From: Pseudomonas maioricensis
GTDB taxonomy: Bacteria > Pseudomonadota > Gammaproteobacteria > Pseudomonadales > Pseudomonadaceae
Reading direction: 5' to 3'
Length of the DNA: 45,177 nt
Assembly: GCF_022790535.1 (NCBI RefSeq)
Contig: NZ_LOHG01000005.1
Span: 163,053 to 208,229 of the forward strand
This document shows, in pieces, positions 8,264 through 17,697 of the stretch. Each line of letters opens with the position of its first letter. The first letter of the stretch is position 1. The notes beneath the pieces were generated by a model. The model did not search any database and was not told where the DNA came from. It saw nothing but the letters and a program-made list of their open reading frames with translations. A program made the position numbers and the translations under genes.

Positions 8264-9682
8264 TTAAGCCGAGCCGATTCCAGCCAATCGCACCGCCAAC
8301 GCCTTGGCCTGCAGCGCGACGTCGGTCACAGCCGTACTCTCCCACCATAGCCCCCGCAACGGCGGCCCCATGGCGAACAGCCGTTCTGCAACCCGCCCCT
8401 GCGCGTCCAGCACCGCGCCGCCACGGTCAGCCGCAATCCCCAGTGCTAGCGGACCGGGCTGAATCAACCCGCGTGCCAGCAGTTGCCGTGGCAGCGGCCG
8501 GTCTACACGTCGCCAGTCGTATTCGATGCCCGTGGAATTGATCAGCGCATCCCCCACGACCGTTGAAGAATTAGCCTGACCACGGCGCCGGATACGAATC
8601 TGCAACTGACCTGTCGGCAAGACCTCAAACCCTTGCAGCGAAGCAGCCTGAATCTTCACCCGCCCTTCATCGATCAATTGCGCCAGCAACGCAGCGCTCA
8701 GCGGCGGCGATCGGTGGTGATGGCTTTCCCACCACGGCCTTACATGACGGACAAACTGACGACGCTGAACATCCGTGGCCTGGTTCCATAACCGGCCTAT
8801 GTTCGCCCGCACGGTATCCAGTGGCGCTTGCCAATCGATCCCGCTTTGCAACGCCAGCGCGCATTGTTCACGCACTTTGCGCAGCAGTTGCCGGGGGCTG
8901 CGGATGGCCTGATCGGCTGCGAGAAAATCCGCCCAGGCGGGAGGCTGTCGCCGCACATGGGGCAGTAATCCATGCCGGGAAAAGATCTCGACAGGCCCGC
9001 GATGCCCCGATTGTTGCAGCGAGACCACGGCATCCACCATGGTCAGGCCGGAGCCAATAATCAGCACCCTGGCCTGCGGATCGAGTTGCCGCATGGTCCT
9101 GACATCCCACGGATCGACAGCCGCAGCATTCAGCCCGCTGGACTCTCGTTGCGGGGTGCGGGCGGCGGCGTACATACCCGTAGCCAACACCGCGACATGC
9201 CCGCGCAAGGAATGCCCGTCGGCAAGGCTCAAGCTGACATCCCGCTCATTCACTTCCAGATCGACCACTTCACCGCGCACATGCTCGACACTTGAACCGT
9301 GACGTGCGCCCACCACCCGGGCCTCAGCCAGACGCTGCTGCACATACAGACCAAAGAGCCCCCGCGGCGGAAACAGCTCAGCCACCGGCACATCCTGCTC
9401 ACGGGACTCAGGCCAGCCACCGTCAGCGATGAATTGCGTCAGCCACTGAGTCAGATCATCGACGTTGTCAGGGTCAACGCTCATGCGTGCCGCGTTACCG
9501 TTAAGGGTATGCCCCAACTCTGTGGCGCTGTAAGCCTCGCCCCGGCCCAGTTCGTGACGCGTTTCGATAATCGAAATACGGCGACTGCCCGGCAGGCGGA
9601 GTAACTGGACGGCAAGCATGCTGCCGCTCAAGCCACCGCCAATGATCAGAATCTCAACAGGTTGTTTGTCAGCGAAGCTCAT
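8264..9682 (-). CDS. FAD/NAD(P)-binding protein (COG4529-like oxidoreductase)
   Basis: A 472-residue flavoprotein-like enzyme. The N-terminal Rossmann motif is IIGGGLSGSMLAVQLL (about 13-28), followed by an acidic strand end (SIIETRHELGRGEAYS). A second nucleotide-binding segment, LIIGSGLTMVDAVVSL, is near 205-220, and the FAD-contacting DALINSTGIEYDW segment is near 385. This is the pattern of the FAD-NAD(P)-binding family that includes HcpE-like and ornithine-hydroxylase-related proteins. The reaction and substrate are unknown. The ATG is weakly preceded by GGATCC. The XRE-cupin regulator lies 175 nt upstream on the same strand, so the two may be linked, but there is no overlap. Confidence 0.85.
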   Translation of the reverse strand: MSFADKQPVEILIIGGGLSGSMLAVQLLRLPGSRRISIIETRHELGRGEAYSATELGHTLNGNAARMSVDPDNVDDLTQWLTQFIADGGWPESREQDVPVAELFPPRGLFGLYVQQRLAEARVVGARHGSSVEHVRGEVVDLEVNERDVSLSLADGHSLRGHVAVLATGMYAAARTPQRESSGLNAAAVDPWDVRTMRQLDPQARVLIIGSGLTMVDAVVSLQQSGHRGPVEIFSRHGLLPHVRRQPPAWADFLAADQAIRSPRQLLRKVREQCALALQSGIDWQAPLDTVRANIGRLWNQATDVQRRQFVRHVRPWWESHHHRSPPLSAALLAQLIDEGRVKIQAASLQGFEVLPTGQLQIRIRRRGQANSSTVVGDALINSTGIEYDWRRVDRPLPRQLLARGLIQPGPLALGIAADRGGAVLDAQGRVAERLFAMGPPLRGLWWESTAVTDVALQAKALAVRLAGIGSA

Positions 9683-9857
9683 GGATCCGGGTCGCCCTTC
9701 GAAAATGCCGCACTTGGGTCAATATCAACAGACAGACAATGCACAGCCCGTGCCCGCCGCCAGCTCCCCGTATTTACGGAAGATCAGCCTCGCGGCCGAC
9801 GCTGGGAAATCGCAACAGGCAACACAGCTGTTGATTGACTGTTTCTCAGGCAACAGC

Positions 9858-10421
9858 TCATAACACCACGTTGCGCACAAAGCGCACCCTGACCTGACCG
9901 TCATTTCGATAACTGTGGGCCTGGTTGCTGGCAAACATGAAAAACTCGCCCGGCCCTACCGCTTGATTGTGTTCAAGCAGGCTGACCGTTAGCTGGCCCT
10001 CAACAACATAAACCTGTTCGCTCCAGCCATCGGGATCGGCTTCAGACTGATAAGCCTCCCCCGGTTCCAGGCAAAACTCCCAGAGCTCCACTTCGCGTCT
10101 GGCGGTGGCCTTGGCCAACAGGATGGCCCGGCTACCGGGTACCGAACCCGCCCAGGCCACTTCGTTGATACGGCTGGGATCACGGTGCTCAGGGGCCTGA
10201 ATCAAATCGCTGAACGCCACATCCAACGCCTCCGCGACGCGATCCAGCGTCGCAAGGCTGACGTTTTTCTCGCCCGCTTCAATGGCCACCAGCATGCGGC
10301 GGCTGACCCCGGACTTCTCGGCCAGCGCGTTCTGACTCATATCCTGCCCGTTACGCAGCCGTCGAACGTTCTGGCTGACGTGCTGCAAGACCGGTGCACG
10401 TTGCGAATTATCGTTGCTCAA
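9858..10421 (-). CDS. XRE-family regulator with C-terminal cupin domain
   Basis: This 187-residue protein has an N-terminal helix-turn-helix (LRNGQDMSQNALAEKSGVSR, about 22-41) and a C-terminal cupin barrel (GEAYQSEADPDGWSEQVYVVEG, then GPGEFFMFASNQAHSY, about 118-170). That is the architecture of PuuR/SutR-type small-molecule-responsive repressors. The start is a TTG, with GAGAG about 10 nt upstream; no ATG precedes the HTH. It diverges from the DMT-family transporter with 94 nt between start codons, so I infer that it controls the exporter in response to a small ligand bound in the cupin. The ligand is not identifiable. Confidence 0.9.
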   Translation of the reverse strand: MSNDNSQRAPVLQHVSQNVRRLRNGQDMSQNALAEKSGVSRRMLVAIEAGEKNVSLATLDRVAEALDVAFSDLIQAPEHRDPSRINEVAWAGSVPGSRAILLAKATARREVELWEFCLEPGEAYQSEADPDGWSEQVYVVEGQLTVSLLEHNQAVGPGEFFMFASNQAHSYRNDGQVRVRFVRNVVL

Positions 10422-10515
10422 TATTTTATTCTCTCGAAACCATTGCGCAGTATACTGCCCAACTTTAAAGCTCAGGTCGATGTATCAAGCAAGCCTGTCA
10501 ACGCCAGTGAGAAGC

Positions 10516-11439
10516 ATGAAGTCTACCTCTATCACGCCGCGCATCAGCAAAGCAGAAATCGTGCTGATCCTGATCACCCTGCTATGGGGCGGCACGTTTC
10601 TGATCGTACAGCACGCCATGACCGTCAGTGGCCCGATGTTTTTTGTAGGGCTGCGCTTTGCAGCTGCCGCGATCATCGTGGCGTTATTTTCATTAAACGT
10701 ATTGCGCGGCCTGACCCTGCTTGAAGTAAAAGCAGGGGTCGCTATCGGCGCAGCGATCATGCTCGGCTATGGCTTGCAGACTATCGGTCTGCAAACCATT
10801 CCCAGCAGCCAGTCAGCCTTTATTACCGCGCTTTATGTACCTTTCGTACCGCTGTTGCAATGGTTGGTTCTGGGGCGTCGGCCGGGATTGATGCCCAGCC
10901 TGGGCATTGTTCTGGCATTTACTGGCCTGGTGCTTCTGTCCGGGCCCTCTGGCGCAACCCTGCAATTCAGCCCGGGGGAAATTGCGACGATTATCTGCGC
11001 TATCGCCGTAGCCGCTGAAATCATCATGATCAGCGCTTACGGTGGCAAGGTTGATGTACGCCGGGTCACGGTCGTGCAGTTGGCAACGGCCTCACTGCTG
11101 TCGTTCCTGATGATCGTGCCTACTGGCGAAGCCTTGCCTGACTTCTCCTGGATGCTGATCATCAGCGCTGTGGGCCTGGGGGCGATGAGCGCGGTCATTC
11201 AGGTGGCGATGAATTGGGCACAGAAAACTGTTTCCCCCACCCGTGCCACTGTGATCTACGCCGGTGAGCCAGTGTGGGCCGGGATTTTCGGCCGTCTGGC
11301 CGGTGAGCGCCTGCCGGGTGTCGCCCTGCTTGGCGCAGCCCTGATCGTTGCGGCCGTGATCGTCAGCGAAATGAAACGCCGAAATAAACCTGAGGAAGAG
11401 CAACAAGAGACCGCGCAGGTGTTTAAAGAAACAGATTGA
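10516..11439 (+). CDS. EamA/RhaT-type drug/metabolite transporter (DMT family)
   Basis: This inner-membrane permease of 307 residues has about ten hydrophobic helices arranged as two EamA repeats (first repeat about 12-140, second about 150-290). Family signatures are LLWGGTFLIVQ near the N-terminus and AGEPVWAGIFGRLAGERL in the second repeat. DMT proteins typically export amino acids, nucleosides or toxic metabolites. The ATG at 10516 is chosen because the first transmembrane repeat begins right after it; an open frame extends 34 codons further upstream but looks unlike the family. It is divergent from an XRE-cupin regulator, the likely controller. The substrate is unknown. Confidence 0.9.
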   Translation: MKSTSITPRISKAEIVLILITLLWGGTFLIVQHAMTVSGPMFFVGLRFAAAAIIVALFSLNVLRGLTLLEVKAGVAIGAAIMLGYGLQTIGLQTIPSSQSAFITALYVPFVPLLQWLVLGRRPGLMPSLGIVLAFTGLVLLSGPSGATLQFSPGEIATIICAIAVAAEIIMISAYGGKVDVRRVTVVQLATASLLSFLMIVPTGEALPDFSWMLIISAVGLGAMSAVIQVAMNWAQKTVSPTRATVIYAGEPVWAGIFGRLAGERLPGVALLGAALIVAAVIVSEMKRRNKPEEEQQETAQVFKETD

Positions 11440-11520
11440 ACACCCGGCAAACCCGTCTATAAATAAAGCGAACTCAGCTTCTGCCTACAAGGTCTGTAGG
11501 ATTCTGCGACACCTTGGCGT

Positions 11521-11549
11521 TTGGTGTTACACAGTCCAGCACGTATGAT
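11521..11549 (+). promoter_or_regulatory. Candidate sigma-70 promoter of the Mrp antiporter operon
   Basis: TTGGTG (11521-11526), a 17-bp spacer and TATGAT (11544-11549) lie 31 nt before the mrpA start codon, giving a predicted leader of about 25 nt. The -10 is a 5/6 match and the -35 is weak. Confidence 0.45.
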
Positions 11550-11579
11550 CCTTGACATTTCCCTGCAGATTAGAAGCCT

Positions 11580-14522
11580 ATGTCCCTGATAGTTCTACTG
11601 CTTCTGCCTTTCATCGGCAGCTGTCTGGCGGCGCTTTTGCCGCATAACGCGCGTAACGCTGAATCCATTCTCGCGGGCCTTGTGGCCATTACCGGTGCGA
11701 TTCAGGTTGCCTTGTGGTACCCGCAGATCGTCGACGGCGGGGTGATACGCGAAGAATATTTCTGGTTACCCAGCCTGGGATTGAATTTTGTCCTGCGTAT
11801 GGACGGCTTCGCCTGGATGTTCTCGATGCTGGTCCTTGGCATCGGCACCCTAGTTTCCCTGTACGCACGTTACTACATGTCACCGGATGATCCGGTACCG
11901 CGCTTTTTCGCCTTCTTCCTGGCCTTCATGGGCGCGATGCTCGGCCTGGTGATTTCCGGCAATCTGATTCAGATCGTATTTTTCTGGGAACTGACCAGCC
12001 TCTTCTCATTCCTGTTGATTGGCTACTGGCACCACCGGGCAGACGCGCGACGCGGCGCCTATATGGCATTGATGGTTACTGGCGCAGGCGGACTGGCTTT
12101 GCTGGTAGGCGTCATGCTGCTCGGCCACGTGGTCGGCAGTTATGATCTGGACCGCGTGCTGGCCTCCGGCGACGCCATTCGTGCCCACGCGCTGTACCCG
12201 GTGCTGCTCACGCTGATCCTGATTGGCGCGCTGAGCAAAAGTGCGCAGTTCCCGTTCCATTTCTGGCTGCCCCACGCAATGGCCGCGCCGACGCCGGTCT
12301 CCGCTTACCTGCACTCGGCAACCATGGTCAAAGCCGGAGTATTTTTGCTGGCACGTTTCTGGCCCGCCCTTTCAGGGAGCGAGCAGTGGTTCTGGATAGT
12401 CAGCGGTGCTGGCGCGTGCACCTTGATCATTGGCGCCTACTCGGCAATTTTCCAGAATGACCTCAAAGGCCTGCTGGCGTACTCCACTATCAGCCATCTA
12501 GGGCTGATCACTCTGTTGCTGGGCCTTAACAGTCCTCTGGCGGCAGTTGCAGCGGTCTTCCACATCCTCAACCACGCCACGTTCAAAGCCTCGCTGTTCA
12601 TGGCCGCGGGAATCATCGACCACGAAAGCGGGACGCGGGACATTCGCAAGCTGAGTGGCCTGATAACCCTGATTCCGTACACCGCCACGCTGGCGATGGT
12701 AGCCAGTGCCTCCATGGCAGGCGTACCGCTGCTGAACGGCTTCCTGTCCAAGGAAATGTTTTTCGCTGAAACGGTATTCGTCAGTTCCTCCGCCTGGGTG
12801 GAGATGGCCTTGCCGGTGATTGCAACCATCGCCGGGGCCTTCAGCGTCGCCTATTCACTGCGCTTCACCGTGGATGTGTTCTTCGGCCCCAAAGCCACCG
12901 ACCTGCCTCACACCCCCCATGAGCCACCCCGCTGGATGCGTGCGCCTGTGGAGTTTCTGGTAATCGCCTGCGTGATCGTCGGGATCTTCCCCGCTCAATC
13001 CGTAGCGCCATTACTGGCTGCCGCCGCACAACCGGTGGTGGGCGGTACGCTGCCTGAGTACAGCCTGGCCATCTGGCACGGCTGGAACGCGCCGATGATC
13101 ATGAGTCTGATCGCCATGGCTGGCGGCGTGCTCCTGTACCTGCTGCTGCGCAAGCCGTTCAAACAGAACCGATTCACCGGGCCGCCGCTCGTGCAACGCA
13201 TGAACGGCAAGCGCTTCTTCGAGCGTTCGCTGGTGATCATGACCCGCTGGGCTCGGCGGTTCGAAAGCCGTATCAGCACACGCCGCCTGCAGCCTCAGCT
13301 GTTTCTGGTGGTACTTGCGGCGTTGATCGGCGGCTTTATCCCGATGTATTTCAGCGGTTTGACCTGGGGTGACCGACCGAAAATTCCCGGCTCAGGTGTC
13401 TTTGTCACGCTCTGGCTTATCGCGATTGCCTGTGCACTGGGCGCAGCCTGGCAAGGTAAATATCACCGTCTTGCAGCGGTCATCATGGTCAGCGTCTGCG
13501 GGCTGATGACCTGTGTCACCTTCGTCTGGTTCTCGGCTCCCGATCTGGCCCTGACCCAATTGGTAGTTGAAGTGGTCACGTCTGTGCTGATCCTGCTGGG
13601 CCTGCGCTGGCTGCCACGACGCAATGAAAACGTTGCACCGTCGGTCAGCAGCCGGGTCCGCGCACGGACACGTCGGGTTCGCGACCTGATTTTGTCGGTA
13701 CTGGTCGGCGGCGGCATGGCCTTGTTGTCTTACGCCATGTTGACCCGTGCAACGCCCAACACCATTTCCTCGTTTTACCTGAGCCGCGCCATTCCCGAGG
13801 GCGGAGGCAGTAACGTCGTCAACGTCATGCTGGTGGACTTCCGCGGCTTCGATACCTTCGGCGAAATTACCGTTCTGGCGGCAGTCGCACTGACCGTATT
13901 TGCTTTACTGCGTCGCTTCCGCCCCCCCAAGGAAAGTATTCCGCTACCTGCTCAGCAACGTCTGCTGGCACCGGACGTGGCGACTGATCTGGTCAACCCG
14001 CGCAGTGCCAGTGATACCGCGCTGGGCTTCATGATGGTGCCAGCGGTACTGGTACGCTTGCTGCTGCCGATTGCGGTGCTGGTGTCGATGTACCTGTTCA
14101 TGAGAGGACACAATCAGCCGGGCGGTGGTTTTGTCGCAGGGCTGGTGATGTCCGTGGCGTTCATCCTGCAATACATGGTCGCCGGTACACAGTGGGTCGA
14201 GGCGCAGATGAGCCTGCGTCCGTTACGCTGGATGGGCACCGGGCTGTTGTTCGCGATCTGCACCGGGCTGGGGTCGATGTTCTTCGGCTACCCGTTCATG
14301 ACCACTCACACCGCGCATCTGGACCTGCCGTTGCTGGGCGACATCCACGTCGCCAGCGCGCTGTTTTTCGATGTCGGGGTCTATGCGGTCGTCGTCGGTT
14401 CGACCCTGCTGATTCTCACTGCACTGGCGCACCAATCGGTGCGTAGTCATCGTCCGACCTCATTGCCGAAACCTGTGCCAACCCCCATCGCCGATATCGT
14501 GGCTACACAAGGAGCGTCCTGA
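11580..14522 (+). CDS. mrpA: Monovalent cation/H+ antiporter subunit A fused to subunit B
   Basis: This is the large membrane subunit of the Mrp/Pha/Sha Na+(K+)/H+ antiporter, related to the NuoL proton-pumping subunit of complex I. At 980 residues it is longer than MrpA alone, because the MrpB domain is fused at the C-terminus. The NuoL-like core (about 60-480) carries KSAQFPFHFWLPHAMAAPTP and the HLGLITLLLGL helix. The MrpB part (about 815-960) has LFMRGHNQPGGGFVAGL. The A-B fusion is normal for the group II (PhaAB) type of Pseudomonas and Rhizobium. The stop overlaps the next start (TGATG), so the operon is translationally coupled. Its role is Na+/K+ and alkaline pH homeostasis. Confidence 0.95.
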   Translation: MSLIVLLLLPFIGSCLAALLPHNARNAESILAGLVAITGAIQVALWYPQIVDGGVIREEYFWLPSLGLNFVLRMDGFAWMFSMLVLGIGTLVSLYARYYMSPDDPVPRFFAFFLAFMGAMLGLVISGNLIQIVFFWELTSLFSFLLIGYWHHRADARRGAYMALMVTGAGGLALLVGVMLLGHVVGSYDLDRVLASGDAIRAHALYPVLLTLILIGALSKSAQFPFHFWLPHAMAAPTPVSAYLHSATMVKAGVFLLARFWPALSGSEQWFWIVSGAGACTLIIGAYSAIFQNDLKGLLAYSTISHLGLITLLLGLNSPLAAVAAVFHILNHATFKASLFMAAGIIDHESGTRDIRKLSGLITLIPYTATLAMVASASMAGVPLLNGFLSKEMFFAETVFVSSSAWVEMALPVIATIAGAFSVAYSLRFTVDVFFGPKATDLPHTPHEPPRWMRAPVEFLVIACVIVGIFPAQSVAPLLAAAAQPVVGGTLPEYSLAIWHGWNAPMIMSLIAMAGGVLLYLLLRKPFKQNRFTGPPLVQRMNGKRFFERSLVIMTRWARRFESRISTRRLQPQLFLVVLAALIGGFIPMYFSGLTWGDRPKIPGSGVFVTLWLIAIACALGAAWQGKYHRLAAVIMVSVCGLMTCVTFVWFSAPDLALTQLVVEVVTSVLILLGLRWLPRRNENVAPSVSSRVRARTRRVRDLILSVLVGGGMALLSYAMLTRATPNTISSFYLSRAIPEGGGSNVVNVMLVDFRGFDTFGEITVLAAVALTVFALLRRFRPPKESIPLPAQQRLLAPDVATDLVNPRSASDTALGFMMVPAVLVRLLLPIAVLVSMYLFMRGHNQPGGGFVAGLVMSVAFILQYMVAGTQWVEAQMSLRPLRWMGTGLLFAICTGLGSMFFGYPFMTTHTAHLDLPLLGDIHVASALFFDVGVYAVVVGSTLLILTALAHQSVRSHRPTSLPKPVPTPIADIVATQGAS

Positions 14523-14866
14523 TGGAAGAAGTCATCGCAATTGCCATCGGTGTGCTGGCCGCCTCGGGCGTCTGGCTGATCCTGCGCCCGCGGACTTTTC
14601 AGGTCGTCATGGGCCTTTGCCTGCTGTCCTATGGCGTCAACCTGTTCATCTTCAGCATGGGTAGCCTGTTCATCGGGCGTGAACCCATCATCAAGGATGG
14701 GGTGCCTCAGGACCTGCTGCATTACACCGACCCGCTGCCACAGGCACTGGTGCTCACTGCCATCGTGATCAGCTTCGCAATGACGGCTCTGTTCCTGGTG
14801 CTGTTGCTGGCGTCCAGAGGTTTGACCGGCACCGACCATGTAGACGGCCGGGAGCCCAAAGAATGA
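14522..14866 (+). CDS. mrpC: Monovalent cation/H+ antiporter subunit C
   Basis: A small, three-helix NuoK-like subunit of 114 residues. It starts with an MEEVIAIAIGVLAASGVWLIL helix, continues with LCLLSYGVNLFIFSMG, and has the conserved DPLPQALVLTAIVISFA segment typical of MrpC/PhaC. Its ATG shares a base with the mrpA stop, and its stop overlaps the mrpD start by 4 nt. Confidence 0.95.
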   Translation: MEEVIAIAIGVLAASGVWLILRPRTFQVVMGLCLLSYGVNLFIFSMGSLFIGREPIIKDGVPQDLLHYTDPLPQALVLTAIVISFAMTALFLVLLLASRGLTGTDHVDGREPKE

Positions 14867-16548
14867 CGTTGATGAATCAACTGATCGTTGCACCGATTCT
14901 GCTGCCCTTGCTGACTGCCGCGATCATGCTCTGGCTTGGCGAGAAGCACCGCCCGCTCAAGGCGCGTATCAATCTGTTTTCGAGCATGTTGGGCCTGGCC
15001 ATTTCTGTAACCTTGTTCATGTGGGTACAGAAAACCGGCACCACAGGCTCCATCGGCGTCTATCTGCCCGGTAACTGGGAAGTGCCGTTCGGCATTGTGC
15101 TGGTAGTCGATCACCTGTCCGCAATGATGCTGGTACTGACCGGGATTGTCGGGGTTTGCGCCCTGCTCTTCGCCCTTGCGCGCTGGGATCGCGCAGGTGC
15201 CAGCTTCCACGCCCTGTTCCAGATTCAATTGATGGGCCTGTACGGCGCGTTCCTCACCGCCGACCTGTTCAATCTCTTCGTGTTCTTTGAGGTCATGCTG
15301 GCGGCCTCCTACGGCTTGATGCTGCACGGCTCGGGCCGCGCCCGTGTCTCAGCAGGCCTGCACTACATCGCGATCAATCTGCTCGCCTCTTCGCTGTTCC
15401 TGATTGGCGCTGCATTGATCTATGGCGTCACCGGCACGCTGAACATGGCCGACCTGGCCATCAAGATCCCTCAAGTGCCAGAAGCCGATCTGGGGCTGCT
15501 GCACGCGGGTGCGGCCATTCTCGCGGTGGCGTTCCTGACCAAGGCAGGCATGTGGCCGCTGAACTTCTGGCTGGTGCCTGCCTACTCCTCCGCCAGCGCT
15601 CCCGTGGCGGCGATCTTTGCGATCATGACCAAGGTGGGCATTTACACGCTGTTGCGGCTCTGGACCTTGCTGTTTTCGGTGCAGGCGGGGCCTTCTGCAT
15701 TCTTTGGCGGCGACTGGCTGATTTATGGCGGCATGGCGACGATCCTTACTGCAGCCGTTGCGATTATTGCCGCACAACGTCTTGAGCGCATGGCCGCACT
15801 GAGCATTCTCGTGTCGGCTGGAATTCTGCTGTCAGCCATTGGCTTCGCTCAACCCAGCCTGACCGCGGGTGCGCTGTTCTATATGGTCAGCTCGACCCTG
15901 GCACTGAGCGCGATGTTCCTGCTCGCTGAACTCATCGAACGCTCGCGCTCAGCCAATGAGCTGCCGCTGGAAGACGATGCCGATCAGCTGCCGCGCACCG
16001 TGGAGTCATTGAACCCACCGCCAGGCACCAACCTTGATGACCAGCAAAAAGCCGTGGTCGGTCAGGTTATTCCAATGACCGTAGCCTTTATCGGTTTGAG
16101 TTTCATTGCGTGCGCCCTGCTAATCATCGGCATGCCACCGCTTTCGGGGTTCATCGGTAAACTCACCCTGCTCAGCGCGCTGCTCAACCCTCTGGGGCTG
16201 GATGTCGCACAGGACGAGACAATCTCGAATCAAGGCTGGCTGCTGGTCAGCTTGCTGATTTTCTCTGGCCTTGCTTCGCTGTTGGCCTTTTCCCGGGTTG
16301 GCATTCAGCGCTTCTGGACACCTCAGGAGCGCCCGTCGCCACTGCTGCGCCGTTATGAGTGCCTGCCTATCGTGATCTTGCTGGGCTTGTGCATCACGCT
16401 GACCTTCCAGGCCGAACCGCTGCTGCGCTACACACAGGACACAGCAGCGGCGCTGCACGAGCCCAAGCAGTACATTCAATCGGTAATGGCCACGCGGCCG
16501 TTGCCAGGACCCGTCAGCGATACCGGAATATCGGCGGTGCAGCCATGA
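14863..16548 (+). CDS. mrpD: Monovalent cation/H+ antiporter subunit D
   Basis: A NuoM/NuoN-like transmembrane subunit of 561 residues and about 14 helices. The proton-channel signatures are FEVMLAASYGLMLHG (conserved Glu in the TM5-type helix, about 145) and KAGMWPLNFWLVPAYSSASA (about 227-246). A hydrophilic insert at about 365-400 (acidic, then PPPGTNLDDQQK) precedes the last helices; such inserts are common in pseudomonad MrpD. ATGA overlaps join it to mrpC and mrpE. Confidence 0.95.
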   Translation: MTLMNQLIVAPILLPLLTAAIMLWLGEKHRPLKARINLFSSMLGLAISVTLFMWVQKTGTTGSIGVYLPGNWEVPFGIVLVVDHLSAMMLVLTGIVGVCALLFALARWDRAGASFHALFQIQLMGLYGAFLTADLFNLFVFFEVMLAASYGLMLHGSGRARVSAGLHYIAINLLASSLFLIGAALIYGVTGTLNMADLAIKIPQVPEADLGLLHAGAAILAVAFLTKAGMWPLNFWLVPAYSSASAPVAAIFAIMTKVGIYTLLRLWTLLFSVQAGPSAFFGGDWLIYGGMATILTAAVAIIAAQRLERMAALSILVSAGILLSAIGFAQPSLTAGALFYMVSSTLALSAMFLLAELIERSRSANELPLEDDADQLPRTVESLNPPPGTNLDDQQKAVVGQVIPMTVAFIGLSFIACALLIIGMPPLSGFIGKLTLLSALLNPLGLDVAQDETISNQGWLLVSLLIFSGLASLLAFSRVGIQRFWTPQERPSPLLRRYECLPIVILLGLCITLTFQAEPLLRYTQDTAAALHEPKQYIQSVMATRPLPGPVSDTGISAVQP

Positions 16549-17033
16549 AGCGCTACTTCCCTGCCCCGTGGTTCTCCCTGGCGCTCGCTATCCTTTGGCT
16601 TGTAATGAACCTGTCGATCAGCCCCGGCAATCTCATTCTCGCAGTGGTGCTGGGTTTCCTCGCGCCCTTGCTGATGTCCCCGCTTCGCCCGCTGCCGGTG
16701 AGCATCAAGCGACCGGGCACTATCTTGAAGCTGTTTTTTCTGGTGGGACGCGATGTAATTGTCTCCAACCTCGCGGTCGGCTGGACCGTCTGGAACGCCC
16801 GTCGAAACCCGCCACGCTCAGCCTTCGTAAAAGTCCCACTGGACCTGCATGACGCCAACGGGCTGGCCGCACTGGCAATGATCACCACTGTGGTCCCAGG
16901 GACAGTCTGGTCTGAACTCGCTCTGGATCGCAGTGTACTGCTCATGCATGTGTTCGATCTGGAGGATGAAGCGCAGTTTATCGAACACTTCAAAACCACT
17001 TACGAGCGCCCGTTGATGGAGATTTTCCAATGA
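16545..17033 (+). CDS. mrpE: Monovalent cation/H+ antiporter subunit E
   Basis: This 162-residue MrpE-family subunit has two N-terminal hydrophobic helices (about 8-45) and a cytoplasmic domain with TVVPGTVWSELALDRSVLLMHVFD, a family hallmark (about 112-135). I chose the ATG at 16545, which overlaps the mrpD stop as ATGA like the other junctions. MrpE has no complex I counterpart and is needed for assembly or full activity. Confidence 0.94.
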   Translation: MKRYFPAPWFSLALAILWLVMNLSISPGNLILAVVLGFLAPLLMSPLRPLPVSIKRPGTILKLFFLVGRDVIVSNLAVGWTVWNARRNPPRSAFVKVPLDLHDANGLAALAMITTVVPGTVWSELALDRSVLLMHVFDLEDEAQFIEHFKTTYERPLMEIFQ

Positions 17034-17308
17034 GTGCCCTGCTCGGCAACGCCATTCTGGTGAGTTTGTTCATCTTTGCCCTGGCCATGGTCCTGACGCT
17101 CCTGCGCCTGTTCAAGGGCCCTTCTGCCCAGGACCGGGTTCTGGCGCTGGATTATCTGTACATCATTGCCATGTTGATGATGCTGGTGCTGGGCATTCGT
17201 TATGCCAGTGACACTTACTTCGAGGCTGCACTGCTGATCGCGCTGTTTGGCTTTGTTGGTTCGTTTGCCCTGGCCAAATTCCTGCTGCGTGGAGAAGTCA
17301 TCGAATGA
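17030..17308 (+). CDS. mrpF: Monovalent cation/H+ antiporter subunit F
   Basis: A 92-residue, three-helix subunit with RLFKGPSAQDRVLALDYL (about 26-43), the conserved MrpF/PhaF loop with the functionally important Asp. It is coupled to both neighbours by ATGA overlaps. Confidence 0.94.
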   Translation: MSALLGNAILVSLFIFALAMVLTLLRLFKGPSAQDRVLALDYLYIIAMLMMLVLGIRYASDTYFEAALLIALFGFVGSFALAKFLLRGEVIE

Positions 17309-17682
17309 ACTCGACAGTGGTATTGCCCTTCTGGGTCGAGATTCTCACCGCTCTGCTACTGATTGCCAGCAGCCTGTTCGCGCTGACCGGGGCAATGGGG
17401 TTGCTTCGCATGAAGGACTTCTTCCAGCGCATGCATCCCCCTGCGCTGGCTTCAACACTGGGCGCCTGGTGCGTAGCACTGGCCTCGATCGTGTACTTCT
17501 CGGCACTCAAATCAGAGCCGGTCATCCACGCCTGGCTGATCCCCGTGCTGCTGGCAATTACCGTTCCGGTCACCACCCTGCTGCTCGCCCGCACCGGCCT
17601 TTTTCGCAAGCGAATGGCAGGGGACGACGTGCCTCCGGAAGTCAGCAGCGGTGGTCGACAGGGTGACTCCAGCGGCAGCTGA
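17305..17682 (+). CDS. mrpG: Monovalent cation/H+ antiporter subunit G
   Basis: A 125-residue, three-helix subunit with GAMGLLRMKDFFQRMHPPALASTLG (about 29-53), the MrpG signature, and a serine/glycine-rich polar tail. It is the last gene of the six-gene operon. A GGCAGCT/AGCTGCC hairpin (17674-17691) overlaps its stop codon but lacks a clear T-run, so termination there is uncertain. Confidence 0.94.
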   Translation: MNSTVVLPFWVEILTALLLIASSLFALTGAMGLLRMKDFFQRMHPPALASTLGAWCVALASIVYFSALKSEPVIHAWLIPVLLAITVPVTTLLLARTGLFRKRMAGDDVPPEVSSGGRQGDSSGS

Positions 17683-17697
17683 ACAGCTGCCGGGGCT

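Noticed and set aside
11552..11580. TTGACA just before mrpA as a -35 element
   Set aside because: A 17-bp spacer would put the -10 on the start codon with no match; the TTGGTG/TATGAT pair upstream fits better.
17674..17691. Hairpin at the mrpG stop as a rho-independent terminator
   Set aside because: The stem is good (GGCAGCT/AGCTGCC) but no T-run follows on either strand, so it is not called as a terminator.
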